Below, one piece after another: positions 10,447-22,400 of a stretch of DNA of 64,000 nucleotides. The position numbers and the translations under genes are program-made. How positions within the stretch are numbered: position 1 is the first letter of the stretch; each line of letters begins with the position of its first letter. Under the pieces are notes generated by a model. The model was not told the DNA's origin. It ran no database searches and saw nothing but the letters and a program-made list of their open reading frames with translations. Source of the stretch: Diphasiastrum complanatum (taxonomy: Eukaryota > Streptophyta > Lycopodiopsida > Lycopodiales > Lycopodiaceae); assembly GCA_029204225.1 (NCBI GenBank), contig CM055103.1, forward strand, positions 2,003,720-2,067,719, given 5' to 3'.

Positions 10447-11244
10447 CTAGTCTCCTAATCAAGGACTTGACACAAATGAAGGTTACTTCTATTGATTTGA
10501 TTGAAGGTCTACCTTATCCCACTTCTTAGGGACCTGAAAAGATCAGTAATAGACTTCCTATAAAGATCTAAGAATGATCTCTAACAAAATCAAATCATAG
10601 AATACTAGAAACAATGCACTTGCTTGATTGAAGTAGACAATACTAGTAGAATTGCCCCTCTTTCTATAAAGAACATTAAAGCTTCCAAATGATCTGATCA
10701 AGAGTGAATTTCAGCAACCTAATATACTTCCAAAATCACTTGTAAAAGATCTAAATGGAATTTAATGAGGATGCAACACAATCTACTATCCAATCACAAG
10801 CAAAGAATGATCAAAATTGATGAAAAATTGATCTAATTTGGTGCATAAGTCAAGCAATGGTTGGACTGAACCTAAATCACTTTAGGAGGTGTCTACTACA
10901 CCTTAGAACAGCCTTGAAGAGTCCCCAAAACTCTGATCTTCCCTCTCCTTGAATGCTAGAAAGCCTCCTCTATGAAATCACCTCCAAAACTTGCTTAGAA
11001 ATCAATGCTTGGAGCAAGCAAAACTTGCTATCTTGGTAATGTGAATTGAATTCAACTTTGCCTCTGGTTTTAGACACCTAAACACCTGCAAATGAAGTCA
11101 CACAACACCAATCTCCAATGTATTTGACTCACTTTGAGTTCTAGAATCAATACTAGATGCTAAGATCCAATCTACACAAGATTTAGATCAAAAATTGTGA
11201 TCAAATTGAATGAAAACCAAGGATTTAGCTCATTTCAGCCTTTA
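10447..11244 (-). other. 5' leader of element B
   Basis: About 800 bp separate the primer binding site from the gag ATG. I see no conserved coding sequence here. It presumably holds the packaging signal, but no specific structure can be identified by eye. Confidence 0.6.
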
Positions 11245-11257
11245 GGCTCTGATACCA
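11245..11257 (-). other. Primer binding site of element B
   Basis: The minus strand reads TGGTATCAGAGCC, the perfect initiator-Met tRNA type, directly abutting the end of the 5' LTR. Confidence 0.92.
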
Positions 11258-11866
11258 TGTAAAAATTACAGCAAATAAGGATCCTAAAACACTTGAAATG
11301 ATGAGGGAAACAATAGATCATGATTTCATAAGATTAGCACAAGTTGAACCATCAAAATCCATCAAAAATCTATGCTTGAACCTCACTAAATGGCCCAAAT
11401 CCTTGAAGAAGGCTTCACACGTGTGAAAGTACGGCCTCCCACAGTCTGAGTACTATACACCAGACCTACATTCAATCCTATAATCATTAGTAATCACAAG
11501 TACTCAAACAATTATGAACATAGAGAGCAATTGCACCATTATGAGAGAAAAAACATGAAATTGCTTGATTGATTTTGGTGAGATATCATCACCTATATAT
11601 ACATGATCCATCACGGTTTTGGGCAGCCCTAAACCTATCCCTAATGCTAATTTTGGTGGATCTTTCATCCCTACCAAGTTAGGGTTGGAATCTTGGAGAT
11701 CCCTCAACTCATTCCAAAGGTTCTAACACGTAGGTCTACTTGAGAACATCCTTATGAATGGAATCCTATGCTATTTGGCATGTGTGACAAGCCACATCAT
11801 GACCATCTAACTATTTACAAGTCATATGACCAAAACTAGTCAAGCTAGAATTGTGAATTTTTAACA
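11258..11866 (-). repeat. 5' LTR of copia element B
   Basis: This copy is 609 bp with the same termini as 5782-6463. The palindrome TTCACACGTGTGAA is at 11414-11427. The two deletions relative to the other LTR are each flanked by two-base microhomologies. Confidence 0.92.
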
Positions 11867-11871
11867 ATTTT
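11867..11871. other. Target site duplication of element B, right copy
   Basis: ATTTT, identical to 5777-5781. Confidence 0.85.
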
Positions 11872-11904
11872 TAGCTTGATACATCTATAGTACATCTATC
11901 TACA

Positions 11905-13270
11905 ACACCTAAGGTTGATCTTAACTTGATAAATGAAGCCTTTGGCAAGACTTTAGTGAGTAGATCAGCAAGGCAATCTGAAGAAGATACATGTTGAAGT
12001 TGATCTCCTTTGCTTGAACCTTTTCCCTCACAAAATGGTGAGCAATCTCTATGTGCTTGCTCCTTGCATGGAATGTGGGATTGGTTGCTAGTGCTTGGCT
12101 TGATTGGTTGTCACAATAGATGATTGGCTCATCTTTGGCCTTCATGACTTGTAGCTCCACCAATAGCCTCTTTAACCACAAGAATTCCTTGGTTGTTGAT
12201 GTCAAAGCCTTGTATTTCGACTCGATTGAAAAAAGAGAGATTATATCTTGCTTTTTGGAAAGCCAAGATACTACGCCATCACATAGAAAGGTAGCAAACT
12301 TGTGGACTTCCTATCCACCTTATCACCTGCAAAATCAGCATCTGAATAGGCCCTCAAAGATAGATTAGTTCCATGATACAATATACCAAAGTTCTTGGTT
12401 CCAAGATGTACCTTAACACTCTTTTTGCATTTTTCCAATGACAAACTAGTGGATTTTACATAGATTGACTCAGCTTACCAACACTATAACTTAGATCAGG
12501 TTTAGTTATAGTTAGATATATTAGGGAGCCTATAAGCCTTCTATATAGTGTGATGTCCTCAAAAGATGCACCACAACTATTAGAGACTTTTATATTTTGC
12601 TCCATAGGAGTATCTACTCCTTTGCAATCAAATTTCTCTAAGATAGAAGATGCATATTCGGATTGACAAATAAAACTAAAATCTATTCCTTTTGATATTT
12701 CTATGCCTAGTATGAAATGAAGAATGCCAAGATCCACCATCTTAAAACTCTCTAGTCAATGCTCTTTTCACTTCTCTTATGCCTTCATGATCATTACCAC
12801 TAAGAATAATGTCATCTACATACAAAATGAGAATAATGATATTTCCTTCATTAAATATCATGTACAAGGAAGGTTCTTAAGAACTAACAACGAAATGAAT
12901 AGAGATTAAGAATGAGTTCAATCTAGAGTACCAAGCTCTAGGTGCTTGAGCCCATAGAGGCTCCTTTGCAATAAACATACTTTGTCTTCAAGATCCTCCT
13001 TAATGAAGCCCTCAGGTTGCCTCATGCATATTTCCTCTTCCAAATAGCCATTTAGGAAGGCATTAGTCACATCAAGAGTCCAATTGAAAGTAGTTGCAAG
13101 AGATATAATCAACCTTATAGTAACTAGTTTAGCACCAGGAGCAAATATTTCATCAAAGTCTACTCCCTTGGTTTGTAAGAAGCCCTTTGCCACTAGCCTT
13201 GCTTTATGCTTATTGATTGTTCCATCTTGGTTGTACTTCAATCTAAAGATCCATTTGCATTAAAGTTGTT
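11905..13270 (-). pseudogene. Copia element C: reverse transcriptase and RNase H relic
   Basis: Read on the minus strand it contains YNQDGTINKHKARLVAKGF, LDVTNAFLNGYLEEEI, SLYGLKHLE, MVDLGILHFILGIE, LIGSLIYLTITKPDLSYSV and the RNase H tail YCDNQSSQALATNPTFHARSKHIEI. These align well with element B, so C belongs to the same copia lineage. Several frameshifts break it, for example around 12750-12910, where the YVDD region is damaged, and near 12220-12440. It is the older host into which B inserted. Confidence 0.85.
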
Positions 13271-13538
13271 TCCTTCCATAAGGAAAGTTCACAAAAAACT
13301 TCTATGTATGATTCTCCATAAGAACATCATGCTCCCTTTGCATGGATCCTTCCATTCAAGTGACTTTATAGCATCTTGAAAACAACTTGGTTCATCAAGC
13401 ATTGAGGTAAGAAAGTATAAGAGGTAAGAGAATGAGTGCTTTCCCTTTGCTCACCCTTGTATGTGAGCCTTGATGGCTCGGCCCTCTTTTTTGAAGATCT
13501 TCTTGGAGCACTCGGGTTTGAGGTGGATCCTCAAGAGC

Positions 13539-14078
13539 TTAATCATATGATGGCTCTTCAAATCTTGCAAGATCCTTGGCACAAGAATGATTAGTAGCAC
13601 TTTCATTCACTTTGAGAAAATGACCTTCATCAAAAGTAACATCTCTACTCACTGAAATCTTTTTAGTGATAGGATCGTAGACTCTAAATCCCTTGCTATT
13701 TTCTCCATAACCAACAAAGATATCTTTGATGGATGTAGGATCATCCTTCTTTCTTGTATCTAAAGATTGAAATACATAGCAAGTAGACCCAAAGATTTTA
13801 ATATCCTTGAGGTTTGGCTTCTTACCAAATAAAGCCTCATAAGGTGTTATGCCTCCAAATGGACTTACATGGTAATCTATTACACAAATAATCTGCACAA
13901 ACAATAGCTTCTCCCCAAAATGACTTAGGTAAAGAAAAATCTAGCCTCAAGGCTTTTGCACACTCACAAGGAGACTCTATTCTATCTCTCAGCTATGCCA
14001 TTTTGTTGAGATTATATGGACATGTTAGCTCTCTTTTAATGCCAGAGATGTACTCTCCACCATTATGACTTCTCAAAA
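13539..14078 (-). pseudogene. Copia element C: C-terminal half of integrase
   Basis: The minus strand reads LRSHNGGEYIS, then a broken PYNLNKMA / ECAKALRLDFSLPKSFWGE stretch, then ITPYEALFGKKPNLKDIKIFGSTCYVF and SRDVTFDEGHF. The second D region and the downstream fold are recognisable. The integrase N-terminal half, protease and zinc knuckle are missing because this segment joins directly to gag at about 14078-14084. Confidence 0.8.
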
Positions 14079-14084
14079 AATTTA

Positions 14085-14301
14085 TTGCTAACATTCATTT
14101 TAATACAATGCAATGCTAGTCTAGCCTTCCTTTTTGTACCTCAATTGTTCTTGTCCACCTTGAGACTCTTCCTCCTCACCAATGACAAGTTCAAAGAGAT
14201 CTTGGAGCACTAAAAGTGACTCCATTCACTTTCCAAATTGAATAATTACTAGAATGGAGTCTCCCACTAGCTTCAAGAAGGTATGCACCAATGGATCCCA
14301 T
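14085..14301 (-). pseudogene. Copia element C: gag N-terminal fragment
   Basis: It starts at ATG 14301-14299 with MGSIGAYLLEASGRLHSSNYSIWKV, parallel to the MTSINAYLLDTNERL...NYSIWKV start of element B. It ends in LALHCIKMNVSNKF, also parallel to B (VALHCIKMNVANEL), before jumping to integrase. At least one frameshift and one stop lie between. Confidence 0.75.
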
Positions 14302-14841
14302 CTTACTATATTCAAGTACACTTGAGGTACACTTTGGCTCTCCCTACTCGCTTTATCAGAATTTAGCCAAAAGCAACTCTCTCAAAAATCAAGAAGCAAG
14401 ATCTAGAATGATCTTAAATTCAAAAGAACTTAGGGATAAAATTCTACTCTCACTATTCAATTGATTGTCTAGATTTGACTTTTGGAAGAGCTCGAGCCTT
14501 CCTATGGTTTGGGTAGGAGATGTAGACACTCATAAATCCAAATCTAGATTTACACTCAACAATGGTCCTATGAAGCGATTGAATTTTACAAGGCAAATCA
14601 CTCATTACACTCTGACAAACTTGTATGATGCAAAACTTTGAAGATCCTTCTAATATGAGGCAAGTACAAGTACAACAGCCTCCCACACATGTGAGAAGTA
14701 CACCTGAACCTCAGATCCACATATAGACCTCAAAGCTTATTACTTCATTCTTCACCAAACATCGCCCTATAGCACTTATCGAGCTAGAGACATCGACAAA
14801 TGAGGAGATATATATACCAACACGTTATCAGCTCATGACCC
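14302..14841. other. Unassigned DNA right of element C
   Basis: This is where the 5' leader and 5' LTR of C should lie. I see no primer binding site and no copy of the LTR at 5091-5769. A CCCACACATGTGAG word at about 14685-14700 recalls the LTR palindromes, so a heavily degraded LTR is possible but unproven. Confidence 0.4.
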
Positions 14842-15100
14842 GCGATAATGTAGAGAGAAAACACCTATTGCAACCAAAATCATGAGATATCAATGAATCA
14901 CATTGTCGACAAGGTAGACATTTTTCTTCATTGACATCATCATCATCATCCTCAATGAGATTGGCACCCTCACGACAATGTAGATAGTAAAGAACTATTG
15001 CTACCAAGATGTCGCAACATGACAATAGATCACGAAACAAATAATTTTTTTCATCCACACTATCAATCACCGACACCCTCAATTATTATCATCATTGATT
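14842..15100 (+). repeat. Degenerate tandem duplication, unit about 130 bp
   Basis: Two successive copies each begin CGAYAATGTAGA, continue ACTATTGCNACCAA and ATCA, and end GCACCCTCA / GACACCCTCA. They differ at many positions, so the duplication is old. The first copy contains a short (CAT)n run near 14936-14950. Confidence 0.5.
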
Positions 15101-15516
15101 TCTTTAGTCTTAGGGAAGAACGACTTTGAGGCAATGTGCTTGATTGAGGGGTCACACTCTCCATGAATGCTGACTCTTACTTTGTACAGATTGAGAAGAA
15201 ACGTAGGACTTTCCAAAGCCAAAGACACACGTGGATGGGTGAAATTCTGAGATGAATGGATACATTCCGCTGAGAGGTGATCTTGAGTCACATAAGCAAC
15301 ATAGCGAAAGGGGTCCCTGGGGTATGTGCGAGAGTACCTTGACACAATTAATACCTGTGAGTTTTGGATTTGTGACTGGCACCAATTCATCCTCGGCGGC
15401 GGGTGGATTTTGATGCTTGTTGAGAGAACGAGACTTCCTTCTGGGATTTGTAAAGTTGGAAGCAGCAACCAAATGACTCTTGCACTCATGTGGGCTAAGC
15501 TAGTAGTAGACATCAT
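15079..15516 (-). other. Unassigned 145-codon open frame
   Basis: A frame of 145 codons with no family I recognise. Another frame on the same strand (15152-15472) is also open. The composition gives no clear sign of coding use, and no promoter or neighbour supports a gene. It may be a chance frame or a relic of an unidentified gene. Confidence 0.15.
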
Positions 15517-15600
15517 TATGTGTTTTGTAAGTTTGATATAGAAGATATCGAATCATTCTTGAAGGAGACTTCTTTATAAAAGCGATGTGAAAGCCTTATT

Positions 15601-15790
15601 TGGTGTATGTTTATTGAGCTTAACTACTGCGTTCACAAGATTCCTCAAGTTATGCAAAATCCTAATGAAGAACATTGGTGTTTGGCAAGAAGGATCTTGT
15701 GGCACATTTTTAGCATTAGAGATTTTGAAAACTATAAAAAATATAATAATAAGCTTGATACTTGGTTTATCGTATTAAATGATTGTGTTT
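15601..15790 (+). pseudogene. Possible relic of a copia RT/RNase H junction
   Basis: The translation includes QVMQNPNEEHWCLARRILWHI followed by YKKYNNKLDTWF. This resembles the copia block in which an NP...HW...A+R-L-YI motif precedes RNase H. Nothing else of the element is visible on either side, so this is a weak call. Confidence 0.35.
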
Positions 15791-15976
15791 AAGTTTTATT
15801 TTTAATTTGACTCTCAAAGTCACGTGGTTTAGGACTTTTTGGAAGCTTTTTAAGTTGAATATGTCATTTTTAGATGCGTTGAGGACGCAATTATGCTCTC
15901 TAGTGGCCAAAATATACTGGTCACTTGACAATGTACTATTGGTCTTATATACCTTTTGGTACCTCAAAGACATTGA

Positions 15977-16790
<814 letters not shown>

Positions 16791-16914
16791 TCATACGTCT
16801 TCGTATTCACCTAGATCATAAAATCGGTTCCTTTGTCGTGCATCATTGATTAAACTATACCATAATTTATCTTGGGATAGTGTGTTTGCATTGCCAAGAA
16901 TCCAAAGACAATAC
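16791..16914 (-). CDS. Helicase exon d (C-terminal tail and stop)
   Basis: The acceptor TTTTCCTACAG precedes 16914. Splicing to exon c gives [16 protein letters not shown], the conserved end of the domain. Translation stops at TGA 16793-16791 after GEYEDV. A GTATGAG donor-like word overlaps the stop, so a further exon is possible. Confidence 0.75.
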
Positions 16915-19317
16915 CTGTAGGAAAATAGTCAATTAGAAACTGTTCGATTCAATTTTTCGTGTCTCTTATCCAGAATATTTCTCCAAGCCTTTGGGATATC
17001 ATTGTGGCAATATGTCAGATGTATCAAGTCACAATCTTAATTTTGATATGATATGCACTTCTATGCCTACTCTACTAACAATGCACCATCATGTAGAATA
17101 TGACTTGCATCACATCAACAAAAGAAACTTGTTCTAGCTAATGTTCTTTGAAGTTATTGAGAACCACTTTAGATATTAATGAAAAACAAACACTATCAAG
17201 GTTACAAAATACTATTTAAAAAATGTTGTAATGCAATTCTAAGGTGATCTCTATTTGTGTTGTGGGTGCTTTAATGAGATGAGAAAGTTCTCGAAGGCCC
17301 ACGCAGTGTTGGCAGATTGTAAAAGAGATTGAGATAAGAAGGCCGCTTTCTGGTCAACCGAGGAGGTGAAGGGAAAGTCATGGAGAAAAGTAGGTAAGGA
17401 CGAGGTGTAAGTGCGAAAACCTGATAGAGAGAAAGCAGGGCGAGGGTGACGAATGGGTCGGTGTGTCATGAGCGTGGTGATAGGATGTCCAGGAATAGAA
17501 GCAGGAGGGAGTGATCAGAGATTGTAGGAGGTATAATGTGGAAGGTATGAAGGAATGGGATCAAAGTCGATGAACCAATGAAGTAGTAGTCAACAACACT
17601 ATGTCCTCCCCCATGTGGGTGACAGGTAAAATATGATGACGAAGGCTACCAAGGAAAGCCAATCAATATGGCTAAGGAATGGACCTCTGCTAAGCCAATC
17701 AACTACTCACCAAATTGGGTAGACGGAATATCTGCATCCTGTGAGGTCCTGTCCAATTCCATATCTAAAGTGTGAACCTGTAGGAAGTCACTCTCTGCAT
17801 GAAACTCTGCTTGCTTGATGCTCGTGCGTGCATTAAAATCTCCTGCTAAAAGAATAAGACCTTGCTGAGCAAAACTGACTATATCATCTGAAAGAGCCTG
17901 GAAAGGATCATCACTGAAATCCGCAAAGGATGATATCTGTGGTACAAAATAACAGACCGCTAGAAAGAGGTCCTAAGAAAGCCCCAAACATTGACCAAAG
18001 AACTGTAACCAAATAAATCGTGCAAATGGATCACTTTTGACCAATTTAAAATGAGTACTGAAAACATCTTTGGTAAGACATGCAACACAACCTGAACCAT
18101 GAGAGGTCTTCCTTCTCAAGAAAGGCCGATGTACTGAGTGCCAAGTGTAATCTTGTATGAATAGGAGTGGTCGGTATAATGATTCATGAGTCTCAGCTAA
18201 CAAAAGGATATCACATCTCAGCATAAAAAAATGGAAATTGCCTGCTGAAGAAGATGATAGTATGCCATTACAATTCCAAAAACCGATACGTAAAGGCTTA
18301 GGGGAACTCGGGCTGCTCCATTGCCCGGGAGCCCCCAATCCCTATTGTGAAATCTTATCAAAAAAATTTGGCTTGCCTTCAATGGAAACCACCTGCCGCT
18401 GATTCCTTGCATTTGCTTCTTGAATAATTTGTTTCATGGCTTGCCATTGCGCGTGTGTAAGGTCGTCGTCCATAAAAATAAAGGTCCCTTTTAATTTGGC
18501 TCTAATCGTAAAGCTGTGTCGCGGTAGTTCATAGAGCGAAATTTGATAAACAAGACATTAGAGTCAAACTTACTTCTCCAAGTTGTATCAAAACCATCAG
18601 TGTTGTGTGCAAGCTTAGTCAAAAGCAAATCTTTTGCTTTTTCGATGGGGTTATCCCCATCGGGAATCCCTCTAACATGGATATTGAGGGCTTTTTTAGC
18701 CCTTCTTTCTTGCTTGGAAAAGACATTTTCTAATGTAGAATTCACAAATGCATACTAAACCGAGCATGAAGAATCAGCCTTACCATCATTTTTGAGAAGC
18801 GCTGCCCATGTCTTTGTTTCTTCTACTTGTTTTTCAAGACTGGATATTTTGTTCGAAGTCTCATCCAAAACTTTGAGATGCGTCTTCCCTTGTTCAAGTT
18901 AATCCACCCTTTCTTGAAAACCATTGAGTTCTCTACGAAGCTTGCCATTCTTGTTTTCGAGCTGGTTCACTGTGCCTTTGAGTCCAAGAAGTTCTTGTCG
19001 AACAAAGCTAAGTTCATAGGCAAACATGCCTTCAACGGATTTGGAAGGGGTATAATCTGTTGTTGACAGTTGGTTCAAGAAATCTGAGTGAGGGATCATC
19101 GGTAAGATAGGTAAGGTAGGAGTTGAATTAGGGATTCCACCCCCCTCTAAGGATGTGGCAGCAGGGACAACGATGGAGTGAGGTTTTGTCCCTGCAGGGA
19201 CAGTGATGGATGGTGTTGTCCCTATTGGAACAACGATGGAGGGAGGTACAACGCTGAGGGAAGAGAGTAGCGTTGTCCCACTTAGTTCGTTGTCCCACTT
19301 AGTTTCTTGGGAGGCAT

Positions 19318-19402
<85 letters not shown>

Positions 19403-22400
19403 TCCTCTTGTAAGAGCCACATTTAGCCTTCTGTTGTCACTCAAGAAGCCAACCCTTCCACCTTCATTCCCACGAACTGCAGAGAAGATAATGACATCAT
19501 TTTCATTCCCTTGAAATCCATCAATGGTACTCACTTTAACTGTAAAACCTGGAAGCTTCTCAGGTTCTATTTTCCATTTTCGAAGATCTTGAACCTGACT
19601 TGAATATGGCGATATAACCCCAACACTTAGTTGATCTATTCTGTTCACCAAACAAACTATAGCTTCAAAATATTAGCTTGCATATCACCGATATTTCATT
19701 AAGGGAACAAAACCAAATGCAGTTTGTTTTTCCATTACCTTTAAAAAGGCAATTGATTCCAAATAATAGTTTATAAGAAAAAGCAACAAGTACTCATTTC
19801 AATTAATCAAATCAAGGGACTTACAAAACATATATACCTTGCTACTAAACCTAAGATAAGAAAATGTAATATCATACAAACAATATTGTGACTACCAAAT
19901 ATTGGAATGAAAGGTTCTCGTTTTGTAGGCTCAAGAATGGGAGCAAGGAAAATCACCCCTTAAACCCATCTTACATTGAGATTAACATCTGTGTTGGCTA
20001 CCATTTACTCATATCCAACATTTTCTAAATAAATTAATAAACCCCCAAGAAGATAAATGAGAAAATTATAGAGGCCATGAGTGATAAGTAGGAACCAATA
20101 TCATTAATCATTCACTTATAACACAATTAATAGTACATAGACAATATGGGCTAATAGCATTTATTTTAAGAAAATAGATGAAAAATCAGTATTAAATACT
20201 AAGCAATTAAAAGTATGATATGAGAATTCTATGAATCACAATGTGTTGCAAATTTATTGCTGAAACAAGTTGACATCCTAGAATTGCTTGTTGGGCCCCT
20301 AACCAGTTATAGATCTAACTCCATCGTTACATATAACTAACTATGGTTAGGCAGGGCATGACATCGTCCTTATGAGGTGTGATTGTTACTCTTGCCCAAC
20401 AATGCATTTCTTTTTTCTTGAACGGTACTTCTGTTACAATTCCAAGCATTGATTCCAAACTCCAAATACAACCTCATCTCCACTAAGTAGTTCATGTGAA
20501 GCTTATCCATTGTGCTGCTCTTATTTGTGTCCATCTCACTTGAGATACACCTATTTCCTTCCATATTCCTAGCGATATTTCCAACTAATTTGATACTTAT
20601 GATTTCGTTCTTGTCGAGACATTATTTTTTCCAACTTAAGGCGTGATCAATCATTGTATTGATCTTCGTCCCATATCGGATGTTAGAACAAGTTGATGTT
20701 CAATGTCAAGTTTTTGATCTATTACAATGTGGCCTCATTGTTCCTAGTCAGAGTCCTTGTGGTGCTCCCATTTTGCTTCTTGATTGAAAAGATGGCACTA
20801 ATCAATTATGTATTGATAATCGTGCACTTAAGCATCTTACCATCCATAATCAATATCCTATTCCACATAAGGACGACTTATTCAATCAGTTGGGCAAGGC
20901 CAAAAAAATTTCTAAGATTGATTCACGTTCTAAATATCATTCGATTTTTATGAATTTTGATGATGAGCCCAGGACTGCTATTTGCATCTTCTTCAGCCTT
21001 TATTAATTTGTCCTACCTTTCAATGTTACCAATAGCCCCCCTACATTTCAAAACATGATGAATAACATTTTCAAAGTTATTTGTGTCCTTTTTTATTTTG
21101 ATGACCTCCTAGTTTCTAGTTTGGACATGGATGGTTTCTTGTATAGTGCATATATTGTCTGTTTTTCAACTCTTAGTATGACATGAACCTTTTTCCATAC
21201 GTTTTGAATGTACCTTTGATGTTTGTCGAATTAAATTTTCAGATTTATTATGTGTATCGATATTGTTTCTCTCAATCCTGGTAAAGTTCAAGATATTATA
21301 TTGGCCTACAACTACCAATTTCTAGCTAACCTCTAATCTTATACCTTTTCAGGCAATCTTTTGCAAGGTATCTCTTCTCCCTACAAGAGAAACACAAACC
21401 ACTAGTCCTCGCCTTCTTGTATTCTGCGCGATTTTTCAGCTGATCATTGCTACTTATCTTGATGAGCTTCTTCTAGATGAGTGCTCATGTATTCTTAGAT
21501 ATCCTTGTGCTTTCATATATGAGTTTGCTACAATCAATACTGATGCTATAAACTCTTGGGCTTTCTGGATTCTTGGAGTGTTGAACCCATTTTCCTAGAT
21601 ATACTATACATTCTTGGGCATTGTGGATATGCTGGGTTGCTACACAGTTGTTCATTCCAGTTGAAATTTGTTAGGATCATCTACTTATGCTCCTTGTGTC
21701 CATTTCAGTTTTCATTTGTCAAGATGATCTACGTAAGCTTTATATTTCTTCGCATTCTTGGTCGCTGCACCAATAATGTTGCTGGTTAACGTGTGCGGAG
21801 CAGAGTCATGGTGTGCATAACTCATGGCATCGGATTGAACTTCTTTTTCTAGACTTAGGTGTCCAGGTTATCACAGATGATCTTAAGCCAATCAACTGAT
21901 TGTGGTGGAGGTTACGATACCACCACTACAGCTAGAGGCCATCTTCCAGTTGGTTGCTATATTACAGGTGGTCATAAATTTAGTAGGCAACATCTTTGTT
22001 GGATTGATCTCTCAATGTCGAGGGCCCTTCACATCATGGTCGTCTATTCTCTGGGCGCACTCAGGATATGCAACTCCTCGACTTTGTGGATATCCCTTTC
22101 ACTTGTCTCGTGTACAGGGTCCATCATTATATTGCGTAACGGATGTACCGACAAGCATACATACATTGAGTTGTCATAGATATAACTTTGTTTTCAGATG
22201 CCAACCCAGTACTCAGTGCTCTTTGATAACTGGAGACAAATTAAAATTAGAATCGATGTATTCTTGAAATCAAAATCTGGAGAAGAAAAACTTAGTGTTT
22301 GGAAACTTTATCTGACTAAATTTCATAGGAACTTTATACTATCCAAGTGGCTTACTTTTCATTGTGTATTTCAGTTTGCCTTCCTTCTGGACATATTACC

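Larger units (their letters stand above)
5782..11866 (-). mobile_element. Copia element B, complete and young, inserted in element C
   Basis: The element has two LTRs (682 and 609 bp) with TGTTA...TTACA ends, a 5-bp target duplication, a primer binding site next to the 5' LTR, a polypurine tract next to the 3' LTR, and one unbroken gag-pol frame. By hand I count about seven substitutions between the LTRs, mostly C/T. The length difference comes from two short deletions in the right LTR: about 10 bp near 11626 and about 63 bp near 11708. It sits between the 3' LTR and pol of the older copia element C, which it therefore post-dates. It is the only element here that looks potentially autonomous. 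Confidence 0.93.
17250..19318 (-). mobile_element. LINE (non-LTR) fragment D in the last helicase intron
   Basis: ORF1-like and endonuclease-like coding sequence lies in order on the minus strand, between a GA/TC tract at its 5' side and plain intron at its 3' side. The RT region that should follow the endonuclease is absent and no poly(A) tail is seen. The fragment is therefore cut at its 3' end. LINE copies are more often cut at the 5' end. Confidence 0.7.

Noticed and set aside
14842-15100. CRISPR-like or satellite array
   Set aside because: Only two diverged copies, with no spacers and no further units.
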